In this document: positions 11,400 through 24,600 of the stretch, piece by piece
Layout: every line of letters starts with the position of its first letter
Position numbering within the stretch: position 1 is the first letter of the stretch
Assembly (NCBI GenBank): GCA_949152475.1
Contig: OX424569.1
Span: 33,463,950-33,527,949, forward strand
Direction of reading: 5' to 3'
Source: Terebella lapidaria
Taxonomy: Eukaryota > Annelida > Polychaeta > Terebellida > Terebellidae
DNA length: 64,000 bases
Notes under the pieces: generated by a model
What the model was told of the DNA's origin: nothing
Seen by the model: only the letters and a program-made list of their open reading frames with translations
Databases searched by the model: none
Translations under genes and position numbers: made by a program

Positions 11400-12500
11400 T
11401 ATTTAAAATAATGGAATACGCATATAAAAACAATACGTTATCTATATTGATACACATAGACTCAGAGAACCAGTAAACCGCAAAAGAAACTAACTCACTG
11501 TATTATCGCCTACCAATACTGCCGACGATCGTCAGCGATCGCCAATTGACTCGCTCGAATGGTCAGGAATGTGCAGGTTTTTGCATTGACTTGTCAATAA
11601 GCCGACCCCATAAATTTAGACCCATTTCGTAGGTAAAAACCCTCGGCTAATACTCAAAGATCTACGGTAAATGACCTTGAAAGGTCAAAACGACCTTTTT
11701 TGTCGAAAAAACGATGAATTTTGCTTTTGGTGGTCATTTTATTGAAATCTATTCAGACAGTTTTCCTCAAAATCATGTATAAGATTATCCTTATGTACGT
11801 TTGTGATGTGTATAGATTTTGTTGCCTTTGAATCGACTTATCTGTGAAAATTTGTCATTAACAAAAAAAATCTTTCAAGATGTAACTTGATTTCGTATTA
11901 TAGTCCATACAGAAAATATGTTTCTATCAACATTTACGAAGATGTTTTAACATATTGATTTTAACATCAGTGTAACAATTTATATGTATTCAGTATTCTA
12001 TGCAATTCACATGATTGCCTGTAAGCTACAGCACCCTTGGTGCTATGTCTTTTACATATGAACAGGACGTGAACCAGGGTTTGTTGTGTAACTGAGGTGT
12101 GAATCATGTAAATAACATAAGAAGCATGCAATGTGAATCATTCTTCAAATCCATTCTAGGCATGCAATGTGAATGATACATGTGAATCATTCTTCCATAA
12201 TATGCGATGGGAATCACTGTTCGATGAGCATAAAATACACTTGGTGTGGTGACTAGCTTCAAATTCTAATAGATGAATGGTACAAGCAACAAACCCTATC
12301 AAATAGTATGCTTTTTGTTGCAGTTGACCACATTGACGTCAGAATGTTTTGTTCTCTATTATTGATCCACTCGTGCTGAAAGTATCAGTGAAACCTGGAC
12401 AACACCACAACATAATACATGTCAGCTGGTACAAACGCTTGTTCTGACCCTGATATTATCCAAAATGTCCTCAATGGTCCAGAAATGTAGTGTTCAGGAG
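11400..12500. other. No gene seen; a weak repeat remnant at 11660-11720
   Basis: A remnant of the dispersed family and short direct repeats of GCATGCAATGTGAATCAT near 12125-12190. Otherwise nothing. Confidence 0.45.
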
Positions 12501-12507
12501 ATTGGAA

Positions 12508-12527
12508 CAATATATATATATATATAA
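12508..12527. repeat. (TA)n microsatellite
   Basis: About nine TA repeats directly before the 14-bp minisatellite. Confidence 0.9.
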
Positions 12528-12557
12528 GGTTGCTAGTTTGTTTGTTTCCCAACCAAC

Positions 12558-12957
12558 ACTCCCTGTGCCACACTCCCAGTGCCACACTCCCTGTGCCACA
12601 CACCCTGTGCCACACACCCTGTGCCACACTCCCTGTGCCACACTCCCAGTGCCACACTCCCTGTGCCACACTCCCTGTGCCACACTCCCAGTGCCACACT
12701 CCCTGTGCCACACACCCTGTGCCACACTCCCAGTGCCACACTCCCTGTGCCACACTCCCAGTGCCACACTCCCTGTGCCACACTCCCTGTGCCACACTCC
12801 CTGTGCCACACTCCCTGTGCCACACACCCTGTGCCACACTCCATGTGCCACACACCCTGTGCCACACTCCATGTGCCACACTCCCTGTGCCACACTCCAT
12901 GTGCCACACTTCCTGTGCCATACTCCCTGTGCCACACTCCCTGTGCCACACTCCATG
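12558..12957. repeat. 14-bp minisatellite, about 28 units
   Basis: The unit is CCACACTCCCTGTG with variants carrying CCCAGTG, ACCCTGTG and CCATGTG. The 14-bp period, sparse in stops, leaves long frames open on both strands. These frames are products of the repeat and not genes. Confidence 0.95.
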
Positions 12958-15835
12958 TGAAGTAAAACTGCATTTAATCAAGTTCCGTATATTGACATAA
13001 CACGGCCAAATGGACATCATTGTCATTTTGTGTTTATCCGCACGTTTTAATTTGTACTTCAAGAACTTTTATTTAACAGACGTAAATACACTATCAGGAT
13101 GACTGGCAACATGTAGATGTTGAAGACCACAGAAAAAAACCTCATTTGTTGTAGTTTCGTTTGTCAATGTACAGAGATAAAGACCTGAATATTGGCGGTG
13201 AGGTGTCCAGGAACATCGAGTGTCCTTCATGTGTCAACTTGCTAAAGTATATTGATTAAAAATGTGAATCATTCTCACTGGGGTCATGTTGCTGGGACGT
13301 ATATATCATGAGGCACGGCTTGGTGAATCTCCTGGTGACACTGAAGACAGCAGGCCGAGCGTCAGGGGGATCTTCTGAAGACAGCAGGCCGAGCGTCAGG
13401 GGGACCTTCTGAAATCATTTCTGTCACTGACTGAACTATTCCTGAATCACTTGTAAATTTCATATGTGTACAGCTGATTTAAAACATCCTACAACAATTA
13501 TATTCACTTGTTTAACTCGGATTCGTTATTGGAGTCACGTGGAATTGTGACCACATGTCCTTGTAGATTGTGAGAGAAGGTTCTGAGGCAAGAGCAGGTG
13601 AGTGTTAGATCTACACGCATTTATCCTTGATGCCTGCTCAGTAGAAGTTCATGCTATGTTATTCATTAATTTCTGACACTGTGTTGCAAAAATATTGCGG
13701 ACACCTAATTACGATACATTTACCATAAATACCTATTGATTAACTACAATTTTTGGAGACATGTGATTGTATGGACTGCTTTAATACATATATATGTGTA
13801 TCAAGTCTTGTGAACATCTGTGGGCAAGTGTCGGTAAACCTGATATTTCTCAATGCAGTCTTAAACAAAATTTGTGTGCATGAATTTTCCCCAACAATAT
13901 AAATCTGTCATGTATATCACAAAATTTTATATCAATGGAGTGAAAGAATCAAATACTGTGTTGGTTCTAATAGCATGAATAGTGGCACGTGCCCTGATAG
14001 TAGCATGCCCCTCTCTTTTCCCCATAAATGTTAGATTTTGTAACCTTGTATATCACTTCATATCTTTCTGATAAACACTTGGAGTATTCCCATCCACCTA
14101 TTTATGTTATTTGAATCAAAATCAAGGGGATTGGAGGCTATAGGTACATTATTCAATAATTTTCTTAAATTTGACATCAAGTTCGACCTCATTTTTGTGC
14201 GCGCTACTGCAGAAGATCTTGCTTTGGCTCGCCGTGCTACTATACGGTATATGCGGTAAATCGATGGTGGACGGACAGATCAGATGGGAATCACACCCAC
14301 ACGGTCATCCACAACAGTCATAATATCACCAAGGCAACAGTTTGTACAAGTTACAGTACTCTATCGCTGGGCATTTATAAAACATGGTCTGTTCTGATTA
14401 CTTCTATGGAATGATCAATGTAGGTGGATAGATTTTGTCCACAAATGGGAAATATAACTCGAGAAAGAAAAGTGAAGAGCAATTCCAATCCAGGCCGTGA
14501 CGGCTGATTACATGTGCCAGATTTTGTGGTGATTCATAGAACAGATTTTGTTCCACTCAGCGTGCTCAGCTCGGCTCACCAGGAAAACCGTGACATGACA
14601 AGAAGAGGAACTGAAATGGAATGGGGGGAATTTGTCCATGGCCGGCCAACATAACATGTGCGATATTGCCCCTCGTCCATACAAAGCAGAAATTAATCAC
14701 GGCTGATATAATCCGATCACCCCCGCATCTCTCACCGTGACCTCGGCTCTCGAGCACGTCGGTGGACGTTTGTTCCGGTGCCAGATTAGGTCCATTGACG
14801 TAAACCACGCAGGAATATATTGGGGGCCCTCCGTGACGTTTGGAGTGTCCGGCCACTTGACCGATCCACGATAGGGTGATGTTGACACGTGTTAGAGGCG
14901 ACATTTCCAGCTCTTTCCTGCCCTCTCAGGGCTGCAACTCATGGGAGGCACGTATGGGTAAATAGTGTGCCATTTATTCCAGTGGTTAGCATGATCAGGG
15001 GGGAGTCCCAGTTACCATGGTAACATGACTATTCCGGTGAAATGTTTAGCTTTGTGATGCATTGTATATTGAAAACTCGCACAAAAAAATCCGAATATAG
15101 CCTTTGCAACTTCCTTGCAATTTTCACCTTAAATGTTGCGCAGTTTTGAAGTCACTAATGGTATAAAAGCTTGTCTTTTGTTTTCTAGTTTAAATCTACT
15201 TTCGAGTCGCCCTTGATGCAAGTGCCAAAGCAGAAATAGGGTCATCAAAGATCAGATGCTGCAAACTGTGAACTAAACGATGTATGAAAGTATCACAGGC
15301 TTTCGAATTTTAGAGTAAATTAGTATTGAAAGCAATTACAATGTTTAGTTTGGCCCTGTCAAGGTAGACAGCTTTTGATTGGCTGACTTCTTTCACACTC
15401 TCGCAGACACCCCATCCAGTGACCCCCCCTCCACCCCCCAGCACTGGCCACCAGTGCCACAAACTCCTCCGATCGAGCTGTCTCATACACGGACTGTCGC
15501 AAGTGGGAGAGATTCTACTGTTTAAATTCCTCCAGGATTATTGCTCATCCGACCCATTGAATGGGAGATTAGCATATTGGGAGATACATACATAAACATT
15601 AATCTCTGCACTGGTTGACAATATTTCTGTCTCAAGGGCTGGAGAACGGTAAGCTGGTTGCGGTACATGTTCAGATTCATAGATCACTTTGTGAAACTGA
15701 GAGGCTTTTGACTATTTTTGGAATATCAATATAAACGTGTAGAAGTCAGGGCTGACAGGTTGGTGACGGCAAGTAACCTTCCACAATAACTAGTAATTTG
15801 CTCTCAAAGTAAAGAAGATCATTTGTGTTGTTCTA
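12958..15835. other. Intergenic DNA without a supported gene
   Basis: No protein or RNA gene recognised apart from the small duplication listed separately. The stretch about 14510-14930 is clearly more GC-rich than its surroundings and holds a 112-codon minus-strand frame (14566-14904) that matches no domain I know. It could be an exon, a conserved regulatory block or neither. A 45-bp stretch near 13985-14025 (TAGTGGCACGTGCCCT) recurs at 17720-17750. Confidence 0.4.
13325..13412. repeat. Short tandem duplication (~40 bp x2)
   Basis: CTGAAGACAGCAGGCCGAGC followed by GTCAGGGGGA occurs twice in tandem. Confidence 0.85.
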
Positions 15836-17620
15836 ATTAAGGCATTTCGGCAGAAATGCCTTTATGGTTTTAGCAGAATTTTTTTTTTTTTTTTTTTTTT
15901 CTTCTTCCGCCACTTTTGGTTTCCGGACGATAACTTTAGATTGCCTTGACGGATCCTTGTCAAATTTTCACCGCAAGTCAGAAATGATATGAGGAAGAAC
16001 CCTATTCTTTTTGAGCCGGATCGGAGGTCCGTGAGGTCCGTGAGGATGAAATCAAGGCTAATTTTAAGACTTGGTTTCCGGACGATAACTGGAAAAATAT
16101 TTATGCAATAGTTGCAGAACTCTGCACGGAGGTTCATATGCCACCAGGGAAGAACCCTATTGATTTTGGGATCGATCCGTCAAACGACCTTTGACCTAGA
16201 GGTCAAAATAATTTTTTGCTGATTCATCCTTGAGGCTTCCTGCATATCTCGGAAACCGTGCGTCGTAGAGCGAAACGGACGTTATTTTCGGACTCGTCGC
16301 CCTAGACAAACATCTCTAGGGTGTACTTTTTTTTTTGATCGGGCTCCGAGGTCCGTGAGGTCCGTGAGGATGAAATCGAGGAACTTGGTTTCCGGACGAT
16401 AACTCAAAAAATATTCAGGCAATAGTTGCAGAATTTTGCACGGAGGTTTATATATCACCAGGGAAGAACCCTATTGATTTTGGGATCGATACCTCAAACG
16501 ACCTTTGACCTAGAGGTCGAAATAATTTTTTGCTGAGTCATCCTTGATTCATCCTGCATATCTCGGAAACGGTGCGTCGTAGAGCGAAACGGACGTTATT
16601 TTCGGACTCGTCGCCCTAGACAAACATGTCTAAGGGGTATTATGGATGAACTTTGACCTTGACCCAAAATTTTTTTGCCGAGTCGGCATTTTTCGTTTTC
16701 GTCGATATCTCGGAAACGGTGCGTCGTAGAGCGAAACGGACGTTATTTTCGGACTCGTCGCACTAGACAAACATGTCTAAGGGGTATTATGGATGAACTT
16801 TGACCTTGACCCGAAATTTTTTTGCCGAGTCGGCATTTTTCGTTTTCGTCGATATCTCGGAAACGGTGCGTCGTAGAGCGAAACGGACGTTATTTTCGGA
16901 CTCGTCGCACTAGACAAACATGTCTACGGGGAATTATTGATGAACTTTGACCTTGACCCGAAATTTTTTGCCGAGTCGGCATTTTTCGTTTTCGTCGATA
17001 TCTCGGAAACGGTGCGTCGTAGAGCGAAACGGACGTTATTTAGGACTCGTCGCACTAGACAAACATGTCTAAGGGGAATTATGGATGAACTTTGACCTTG
17101 ACCCGAAATTTTTTTGCCGAGTCGGCATTTTTCGTTTTCGTCGATATCTCGGAAACGGTGCGTCGTAGAGCGAAACGGACGTTATTTTCGGACTCGTCGC
17201 ACTAGACAAACTTGTCTAAGGGGTATTATTGATGAACTTTGACCTTGACCCGAAATTTTTTTGTCGATATCTCGGAAACGGTGCGTCGTAGAGCGAAACG
17301 GACGTTACTTACGGACTCGTCGCCCTAGACAAACATGTCTAAGGGGTATTATGGATTAACTTTGACCTTGACCCGAAATTTTTTTGCCGAGTCGGCAGTT
17401 TTTGTTTTCATCGATATCTCGGAAACGGTGCGTCGTAGAGCGAAACGGATGGTATTTTCGGACTCGTCGCCCTAGACAAACATGTCTAGCGGGTATTATG
17501 GATGAACTTTGACCTTGACCCGAAATTTGTCGACATTTTTCATTTTCGTCGATATCTAGTATTATAAATTATTCATCACACCGAAATGCCTCCAAGGCAT
17601 CTTTAGGCCTTGACGTCTAG
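15836..17620 (+). mobile_element. Helitron-like element with 147-bp internal satellite (family B)
   Basis: It starts TTAAGGCATTTCGGCAGAAA, with a poly-T tract just inside. It ends with an imperfect hairpin (AAGGC..GCCTT) followed by GACGT and CTAG. A second, shorter, inverted copy with the same ends lies at 30093-30587, where the hairpin AAGGCCTTTAGGCCTT is perfect. The interior from about 16240 is a tandem array of roughly 147-bp units, each holding ATCTCGGAAACGGTGCGTCG, GTAGAGCGAAACGGACGTTA, CTAGACAAACATGTCTA and GAACTTTGACCTTGACCC. The first two units (about 320 bp apart) are longer variants. The architecture is like the pearl/Helitron-linked satellites known from bivalves. No Rep/helicase gene is present. 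Confidence 0.65.
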
Positions 17621-18593
17621 TTTTTGAAAGTCATAGATAATATATTGTATCAATAGTAAAATTCTGTAACAGTACATTTTCTTGTGTTTTTCAACAGTTA
17701 CATACCATGTTGGTCCTAATAGTGGCACGTGCCCTAATAGTAACCCTCTTTCCATCAAAAACAGGTAGGTTTGTCAGGCTCCGATTCTGAAAAGTTTTGC
17801 AAAAATCTCATTTACATGTAAGATCTTCATCTCAGCACATAGATGGATATTCAAAACTTTGGCATTGTTCAATTTATTTCAAAAAGAAACTCAGTTGAAT
17901 CCGTGATTTTGCATCTATGAAATATTGGAATGATACATGTTCCCTAGAGTGTAAGGTACAAAACGTTGAAGACAAAAAGATTTGAACAGAAAAATTTCAC
18001 AATTTTCAAATTCTTTATTGCTCAAATAAAGAAATGTTCAAACTTATAATGCTAAATCAGATATATATCTTAGATTAGCAAACATGGATACAGAAAATTT
18101 ATCCATTACCTGGATAATGTATACAACTAGATAAATAGTTTTTTGATGAATGTAAGTGAAGGTAAAACAATTAATATGTGATTAATGTAAATATACTCCT
18201 ATTGGTTACAAATCTAAAATACAAAATGGTAAATTAATGGAAAATATAAAATGGTGATTTATACACAATGTGTCTATGATGATGTTACTACATCACTATG
18301 ATAGTGAACAAGTACACAAGTAAATAGATATAGAATTAGCTGTAAGAATTTTCTCTTCATACGTTTATCTTCATTTCAAGTTTCTTAGACATCAGGTAAA
18401 GTTTTGGTGCATACATTGCACTAGTATGGTGGTGACAGACTGCGCCAACCTGTTCTATTCAGTTTTCAAATTTTGTAATCGAAAGATTTCTGAGAAATGA
18501 GAATGATTGTAGACCTCTGAATTTTCTGTTTGTAATAGTACATTGGTGATATATCTGTACACTTATAATAATGTTTTTCCATTATTTATCCAG
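17621..18593. other. Region upstream of SLC23; promoter not identified
   Basis: AT-rich, with no TATA/initiator arrangement I would stand behind. Any 5' non-coding exon would have to lie here or further upstream. Candidate 3' splice sites (TATCCAG ending 18593, ATACAG ending 18601) precede the first coding exon. Confidence 0.35.
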
Positions 18594-18675
18594 ACATACA
18601 GTCTACTGTGCTCGGATCACGGTGAGAGACTTGCCCCTCACCGCCTGTCACCAACGGGTTGCCTCGACAACTGCC

Positions 18676-18686
18676 CACCACCATGG
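18676..18686 (+). promoter_or_regulatory. Kozak context deciding the SLC23 start
   Basis: CCCACCACCATGGG surrounds the ATG at 18683: purine at -3 and G at +4. This is the first ATG of the open frame that leads into the conserved [18 protein letters not shown] segment. Confidence 0.8.
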
Positions 18687-21600
18687 GCCCGCTTACCTGC
18701 GAGGACTCACCAAAGAGGAGTTCTCTGCTCCCCGGGCCAGATCCTCTCCCTACAGACGTGGACAGTTGCCATGACGACAGCTCGCTTGATCGGGAAGCAA
18801 TCGAGGACGAGAGGAAAAGTGACGACGCGATCTGGAGTAGCGGCTGCGTGGACGTGCAGTACACAGTTAACGAGTCTCCGCCGTTCCACATGTGTATCCT
18901 GCTTGGCTTCCAGGTAAAGTTATGTGTGTGGGATAGAGTCAGAAATCAGCCTTGTAGGCCTACTCCTGAGATTAGCATGAGTGATGGGGGATGTCTGGAG
19001 GTCTCAGGATGTAGGCCATGGGTTTGATTCCTCCCTCTGTCCAAATCCATAGAGCTGATTCCATTTCTCCATCCTGATTGTGGTGTGTATATCTAGAATA
19101 TTAAATCTACTTTGTGCATTATGATGGCCATTGGATATCATAATGTTATCAGAAAATCTCAAATGTTGATACTATCGATAATATCATAATGTTCAAATTG
19201 TAGTGATCCAATCTTGCGTTATATCACTCCTTGCTTTTCTATGTAACTTTAGGTTGGGATGTCGATATCATAAAAATATTAATGATACTTAAAAGCTTGA
19301 AGATACAATCATTGCTCTGCTTCAAAGCTCTGCTTCTCCACAACCGAACTTTCACATGTATGTGTTATAAATGTTAAAATGTGTATTGACAGCACTACAT
19401 CTCAATGTTCCTGGCGACCCTGACTGTCCCGATTCTCCTGAGTCCAGCGATCTGTATGGACAAAGACAATGTCGGTCGGAGTGAACTGACGGGAACGCTC
19501 TTCGTCGCTTCTGGCATCATCACACTCATGCAGACCTTGTTTGGCTGCAGGTCAGTCCTGGGGACAGGAGGGAAAATAGCCTCGACATGAATTATAAAAT
19601 GTTATATTTCATACTGTTCAAATTCAGATTTTTTTCCAGTTGAAAATGTCTATGTTCGTAATCAACCTTATACATATAATTGTTGGTATTTCCAGACTGC
19701 CGATAGTCCAAGGCGGTACGTTTGCCGTGCTCGTTCCTACCTTATCCTACCTCAGCCTACCACAGTGGACTTGTCCTAGTAACATACTCACTCAAGGTAC
19801 GTTAACTCAGCCGGAACATCTACAATCGCTTGATAAGGGACTCGGTGTATGGATCAACGGTCAATGCAAAAAGTACTTCTCTACGGAAATAAAGTCTGTA
19901 CATAATATCAATTAGGAAAGTTAAATATACCGACTTGTCACTCGATTGAATGCATTCAGAGTAGTGTTTGATAAATTTACAAAAGAGATCATTTTTGTTC
20001 TCAAGCACTCAATTTGGTTGATTATAGATTGGCATGGCTCGCAGTGTTCTAATTAACAGAACTGTTTTTGATTTCTGTTTTATTTCAGATGAGATAGAAA
20101 ACAAAACTTTTGTTGGCAATGAGTCATACATTTTAGCAGGCAGCGCTGAACACCGAGAGATCTGGCAAATACGTTTAAGAGAGGTCAGTTCCTAAAAAAT
20201 CTAACATTTAAGTGTATGTAATGTCCGCGTAAGCTGAATCATTTAGAGCTAAAAATGTAACACCCCGGTTTCAATAATTTTTTTTAGAATGTTCTTTGAC
20301 ACAATTGGGAACCTAGATGAATTCAATGAGGAGTCCTGTAATTTCTGAGTTGTAGATCCAGGGTTCGATCATGTGCGCGGCCCTCTTTGAGGTTGTCCTG
20401 GGAGCTTCGGGATTGGTCGGAATCTTGCTGCGGTTTATTGGTCCACTGTGTATATTCCCCACCGTGACCCTGCTGGGACTGTCGCTGTTCAAGTCGGCAA
20501 CAGGCTTCGCTTCCGGCCAGTGGTGGATCTGTATCATGTACGCAATCTTGTAGTATCATGTATACATGTCAAATACAGTGGCTTCTATCTGCTGCAAATT
20601 TTGGAGTTTACTGTTGAACGAAGGCTCAAGGGAGAAATTATAGAATATCGTGCATTTCAGTGTGTCTGAGACTTTTCCATGTATCAAAAGCTTTATTTAT
20701 GCCTGTACAAAATTTTCCAATGCGTCTAAAACATTTCCTCTCTAGAACATTTCTAATATGTCTGAAACGTCTCCTCTGCATTTAAAAAATCTCCGTTGCG
20801 TAGAAAATGATTTCTAATACGTCCAAGACATTTCTGATGTGTCTGAATCATTCCTGAGGCAATACACCTAAAGATAGAAGCTGAGGTGTTTCATCAATGA
20901 TTCCATATTTGGATACAATTTTCATAAGTATTTTATACTAGTGCTGTTGCCTATTTCATCTGAGGCCGTGTTGTGTTAGGACTAGGAGTTGTGTGCTGTA
21001 TATTGGCTGTGTGTGTGTTGTGTTCTGCCTGATACCTTTTGGAAATCTGGCGATGGTAAAGTTTTAACACAGAGCGGCCTAATAGTGTAAAAGTACAGAT
21101 ATACACAATAAGAATATATGTCCATAAAATTAAAATTTTCTGGTGTGTATTAACAATACCCATATGTGCAAAACCATATATGAGGTGTATAAATATGCTC
21201 CCTTTATGTTATTGCATGTTTCTCTGTCCCCATCAGGTGTATAATGCTGATGGTTATCTTTTCGCAATACATGGGCCGGATCAGCATCCCCTGCTATATG
21301 TTCTCTCGTAAAAACGGCTGCACCTCATCAAAATACCAGCTCTTCAAAATGTTTCCTGTAAGTTGAAACTTCACACTAACTTCATCAATCATCAAAAGAA
21401 ATCGTCTCTTTCTCCTAAAACAAACCCAGACATAGTAGCTACTGAAATAATTCCCCAATATTTACCATTTCCTTCCGTGACAGATAATCCTGGCTGTGTT
21501 ACTGTCGTGGCTGGTTTGTTTCATCCTGACGGTGACGGGGGTGCTGCCAGACGACCCAGCTGACTGGGGGTACAAGGCCCGTACTGACCTGCGTACTGAT

Positions 21601-24600
21601 GCTATGGTACACTCCCCGTGGTTCCGTGTGCCGTATCCATGTGAGTGGACGGGGTGCATGAAGTTAAAATCTGAGAAGGCTGCCTGATCTATTTCGGTGT
21701 GAGAATGGTGGAACTAGAAGTCTAGTGACACTCCATTGACATGATTTATCATCATAGGTTTAAGCTGAGTTGTCTCACATAATAACATACAATACAGTAT
21801 AAACTAAAAGAGACTTGTTTATTTCAGTCCAGTGGGGGATACCGACAGCCAGCATGTCTGCCGTGTGTGCCATATTGTCTGGTATCCTAGCAACCACGAT
21901 TGAGTCAGTGGGTGACTATCATGCATGTGCCAAGCTGGCAGGTGCTCCACCCCCGCCAGTACATGCAGTCAATAGAGGTGAGAATCAGGGAAAACCTGGT
22001 AGCTGGGAAATCCTGACAGCTGGGAAAACTTGATAGCTGGAAAAACCCTTCCGCTGGGAAAATCCAGTAGCTGGGAAATCCTGACAGCAGGGTGAACCTG
22101 ACAGCTAGGAAAAACCTGTCAGCTGGGAAAACCTGACAGCTGGGAAAACCTGACAGCTGAATGAACCTTACAGCTAGGGAAACCTGACAGCTGGGTGAAC
22201 CTTACAGCTGGGTGAACCTTACAGCTAGGAAAAACCTGACAGCTGGGTGAACCTTACAGCTCGGAAAACCTGACAGCTGGGAAAATCTTACAGCTAGGGA
22301 AACCTGGCAGCTGGGAAAACCTTACAGCTCGGGAAACCTGGCAGCTGGGAAAACCTGGCAGCTGGGAAAACCTTACAGCTAGGGAAACCTGGCAGCTGGG
22401 AAAACCTTACAGCTCGGGAAACCTGGCAGCTGGGAAAACCTTACAGCTAGGGAAACCTGGCAGCTGGGAAAACCTTACAGCTAGGGAAACCTGACAGCTG
22501 GGTGAACCTTACAGCTAGGAAAACCTGGCAGCTGGGAAAACCTTACAGCTAGGGAAACCTGACAGCTGGGTGAACCTTACAGCTAGGAAAACCTGGCAGC
22601 TGGGAAAACCTTACAGCTAGGGAAACCTGACAGCTGGGAAAACCTTACAGCTAGGGAAACCTGGCAGCTGGGAAAACCTTACAGCTCGGGAAACCTGGCA
22701 GCTGGGAAAACCTTACAGCTCGGGAAACCTGGCAGCTGGGAAAACCCGGCAGCTGGGAAAACCTTACAGCTAGGGAAACCTGACAGCTGGGTGAACCTTA
22801 CAGCTAGGAAAACCTGGCAGCTGGGAAAACCTTACAGCTAGGGAAACCTGACAGCTGGGTGAACCTTACAGATAGGAAAACCTGGCAGCTGGGAAAACCT
22901 TACAGCTAGGGAAACCTGACAGCTGGGTGAACCTTACAGCTAGGAAAACCTGGCAGCTGGGAAAACCTTACAGCTAGGGAAACCTGACAGCTGGGAAAAC
23001 CTTACAGCTAGGGAAACCTGGCAGCTGGGAAAACCTTACAGCTAGGGAAACCTGTCAGCTGGGAAAACCTTACAGCTAGGGAAACCTGACAGCTGGGTGA
23101 ACCTTACAGCTAGGAAAACCTGGCAGCTGGGAAAACCTTACAGCTAGGGAAACCTGACAGCTGGGTGAACCTTACAGCTAGGAAAACCTGGCAGCTGGGA
23201 AAACCTTACAGCTAGGGAAACCTGACAGCTGGGTGAACCTTACCGCTAGGAAAACCTGGCAGCTGGGAAAACCTTACAGCTAGGGAAACCTTACAGCTAG
23301 GAAAACCTGGCAGCTGGGAAAACCTTACAGCTAGGGAAACCTGACAGCTGGGTGAACCTTACAGCTAGGAAAACCTGGCAGCTGGGAAAACCTTACAGCT
23401 AGGGAAACCTGACAGCTGGGTGAACCTTACAGCTAGGGAAACCTGACAGCTGGGAAAAACCGGCAGCTGGGAAAACCTTACAGCTAGGGAAACCTGACAG
23501 CTGGGTGAACCTTACAGCTAAGGAAACCTGGCAGCTGGGAAAACCTTACAGCTAGGGAAACCTGACAGCTAGGAAAACCTGGCAGCTGGGAAAACCTGAC
23601 AGCTGGGTGAACTTTACAGCTAGGAAAACCTGTCAGCTGGGAAAAGCTGACAGCTGGGAAAATCTGACAGCTGGATGAACCTTACAGCTAGGGAAACCTG
23701 ACAGCTGGGTGAACCTTACAGCTGGGTGAACCTTACAGCTAGGAAAACCTGACAGCTAGGAAAACCTGACAGCTGGGTGAACCTTGCAGCTAGGAAAACC
23801 AGACAGCTGGGTGAACCTTACAGCTGGGTGAACCTTACAGCTGGGAAAACCTGACAGCTGGGTGAACCTTACAGCTAGGAAAACCTGACAGCTGGGTGAA
23901 CCTTACAGCTAGGAAAACCTGACAGCTGGGTGAACCTTACAGCTAGGAAAATCTGACAGCTGGGTGAACCTTACAGCTAGGAAAATCTGACAGCTGGGTG
24001 AACCTTACAGCTAGGAAAATCTGACAGCTGGGTGAACCTTACAGTTAGGGAAACCTGACAGCTGGGTGAACCTTACAGCTAGGAAAATCTGACAGCTGGG
24101 TGAACCTTACAGCTAGGGAAACCTGACAGCTGGGTGAACCTTACAGCTAGGAAAATCTGACAGCTGGGTGAACCTTACAGCTAGGGAAACCTGACAGCTG
24201 GGTGAACCTTACAGCTAGGAAAATCTGACAGCTGGGTGAACCTTACAGCTAGGAAAACCTGACAGCTGGGTGAACCTTACAGCTAGGAAAACCTGACAGC
24301 TGGGTGAACCTTACAGCTAGGGAAACCTGACAGCTGGGTGAACCTTACAGCTAGGAAAACCTGACAGCTGGGTGAACCTCACAGCTAGGGAAACCTGACA
24401 GCTGGGTGAACCTTACAGCTAGGGAAACCTGACAGCTGGGTGAACCTTACAGCTAGGGAAACCTGACAGCTGGGTGAACCTTACAGCTGGGAAACCCAGT
24501 AGCTGGGAAAACCCGACGGGTGGAAAAAACCCAGCAGCTGAGTAAACCTGATAGGTGCGAAAAACCAGCAGTTGGGGAAGCCCGTCAGTTGAGAAAACTT

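Noticed and set aside
12385-13062. Frames of 130-225 codons on both strands
   Set aside because: Created by the 14-bp minisatellite, which leaves several frames open at once.
19010-19050. Possible SINE/tRNA B-box (GGGTTTGATTCC)
   Set aside because: No A-box at the right distance and no cloverleaf. Taken as chance.
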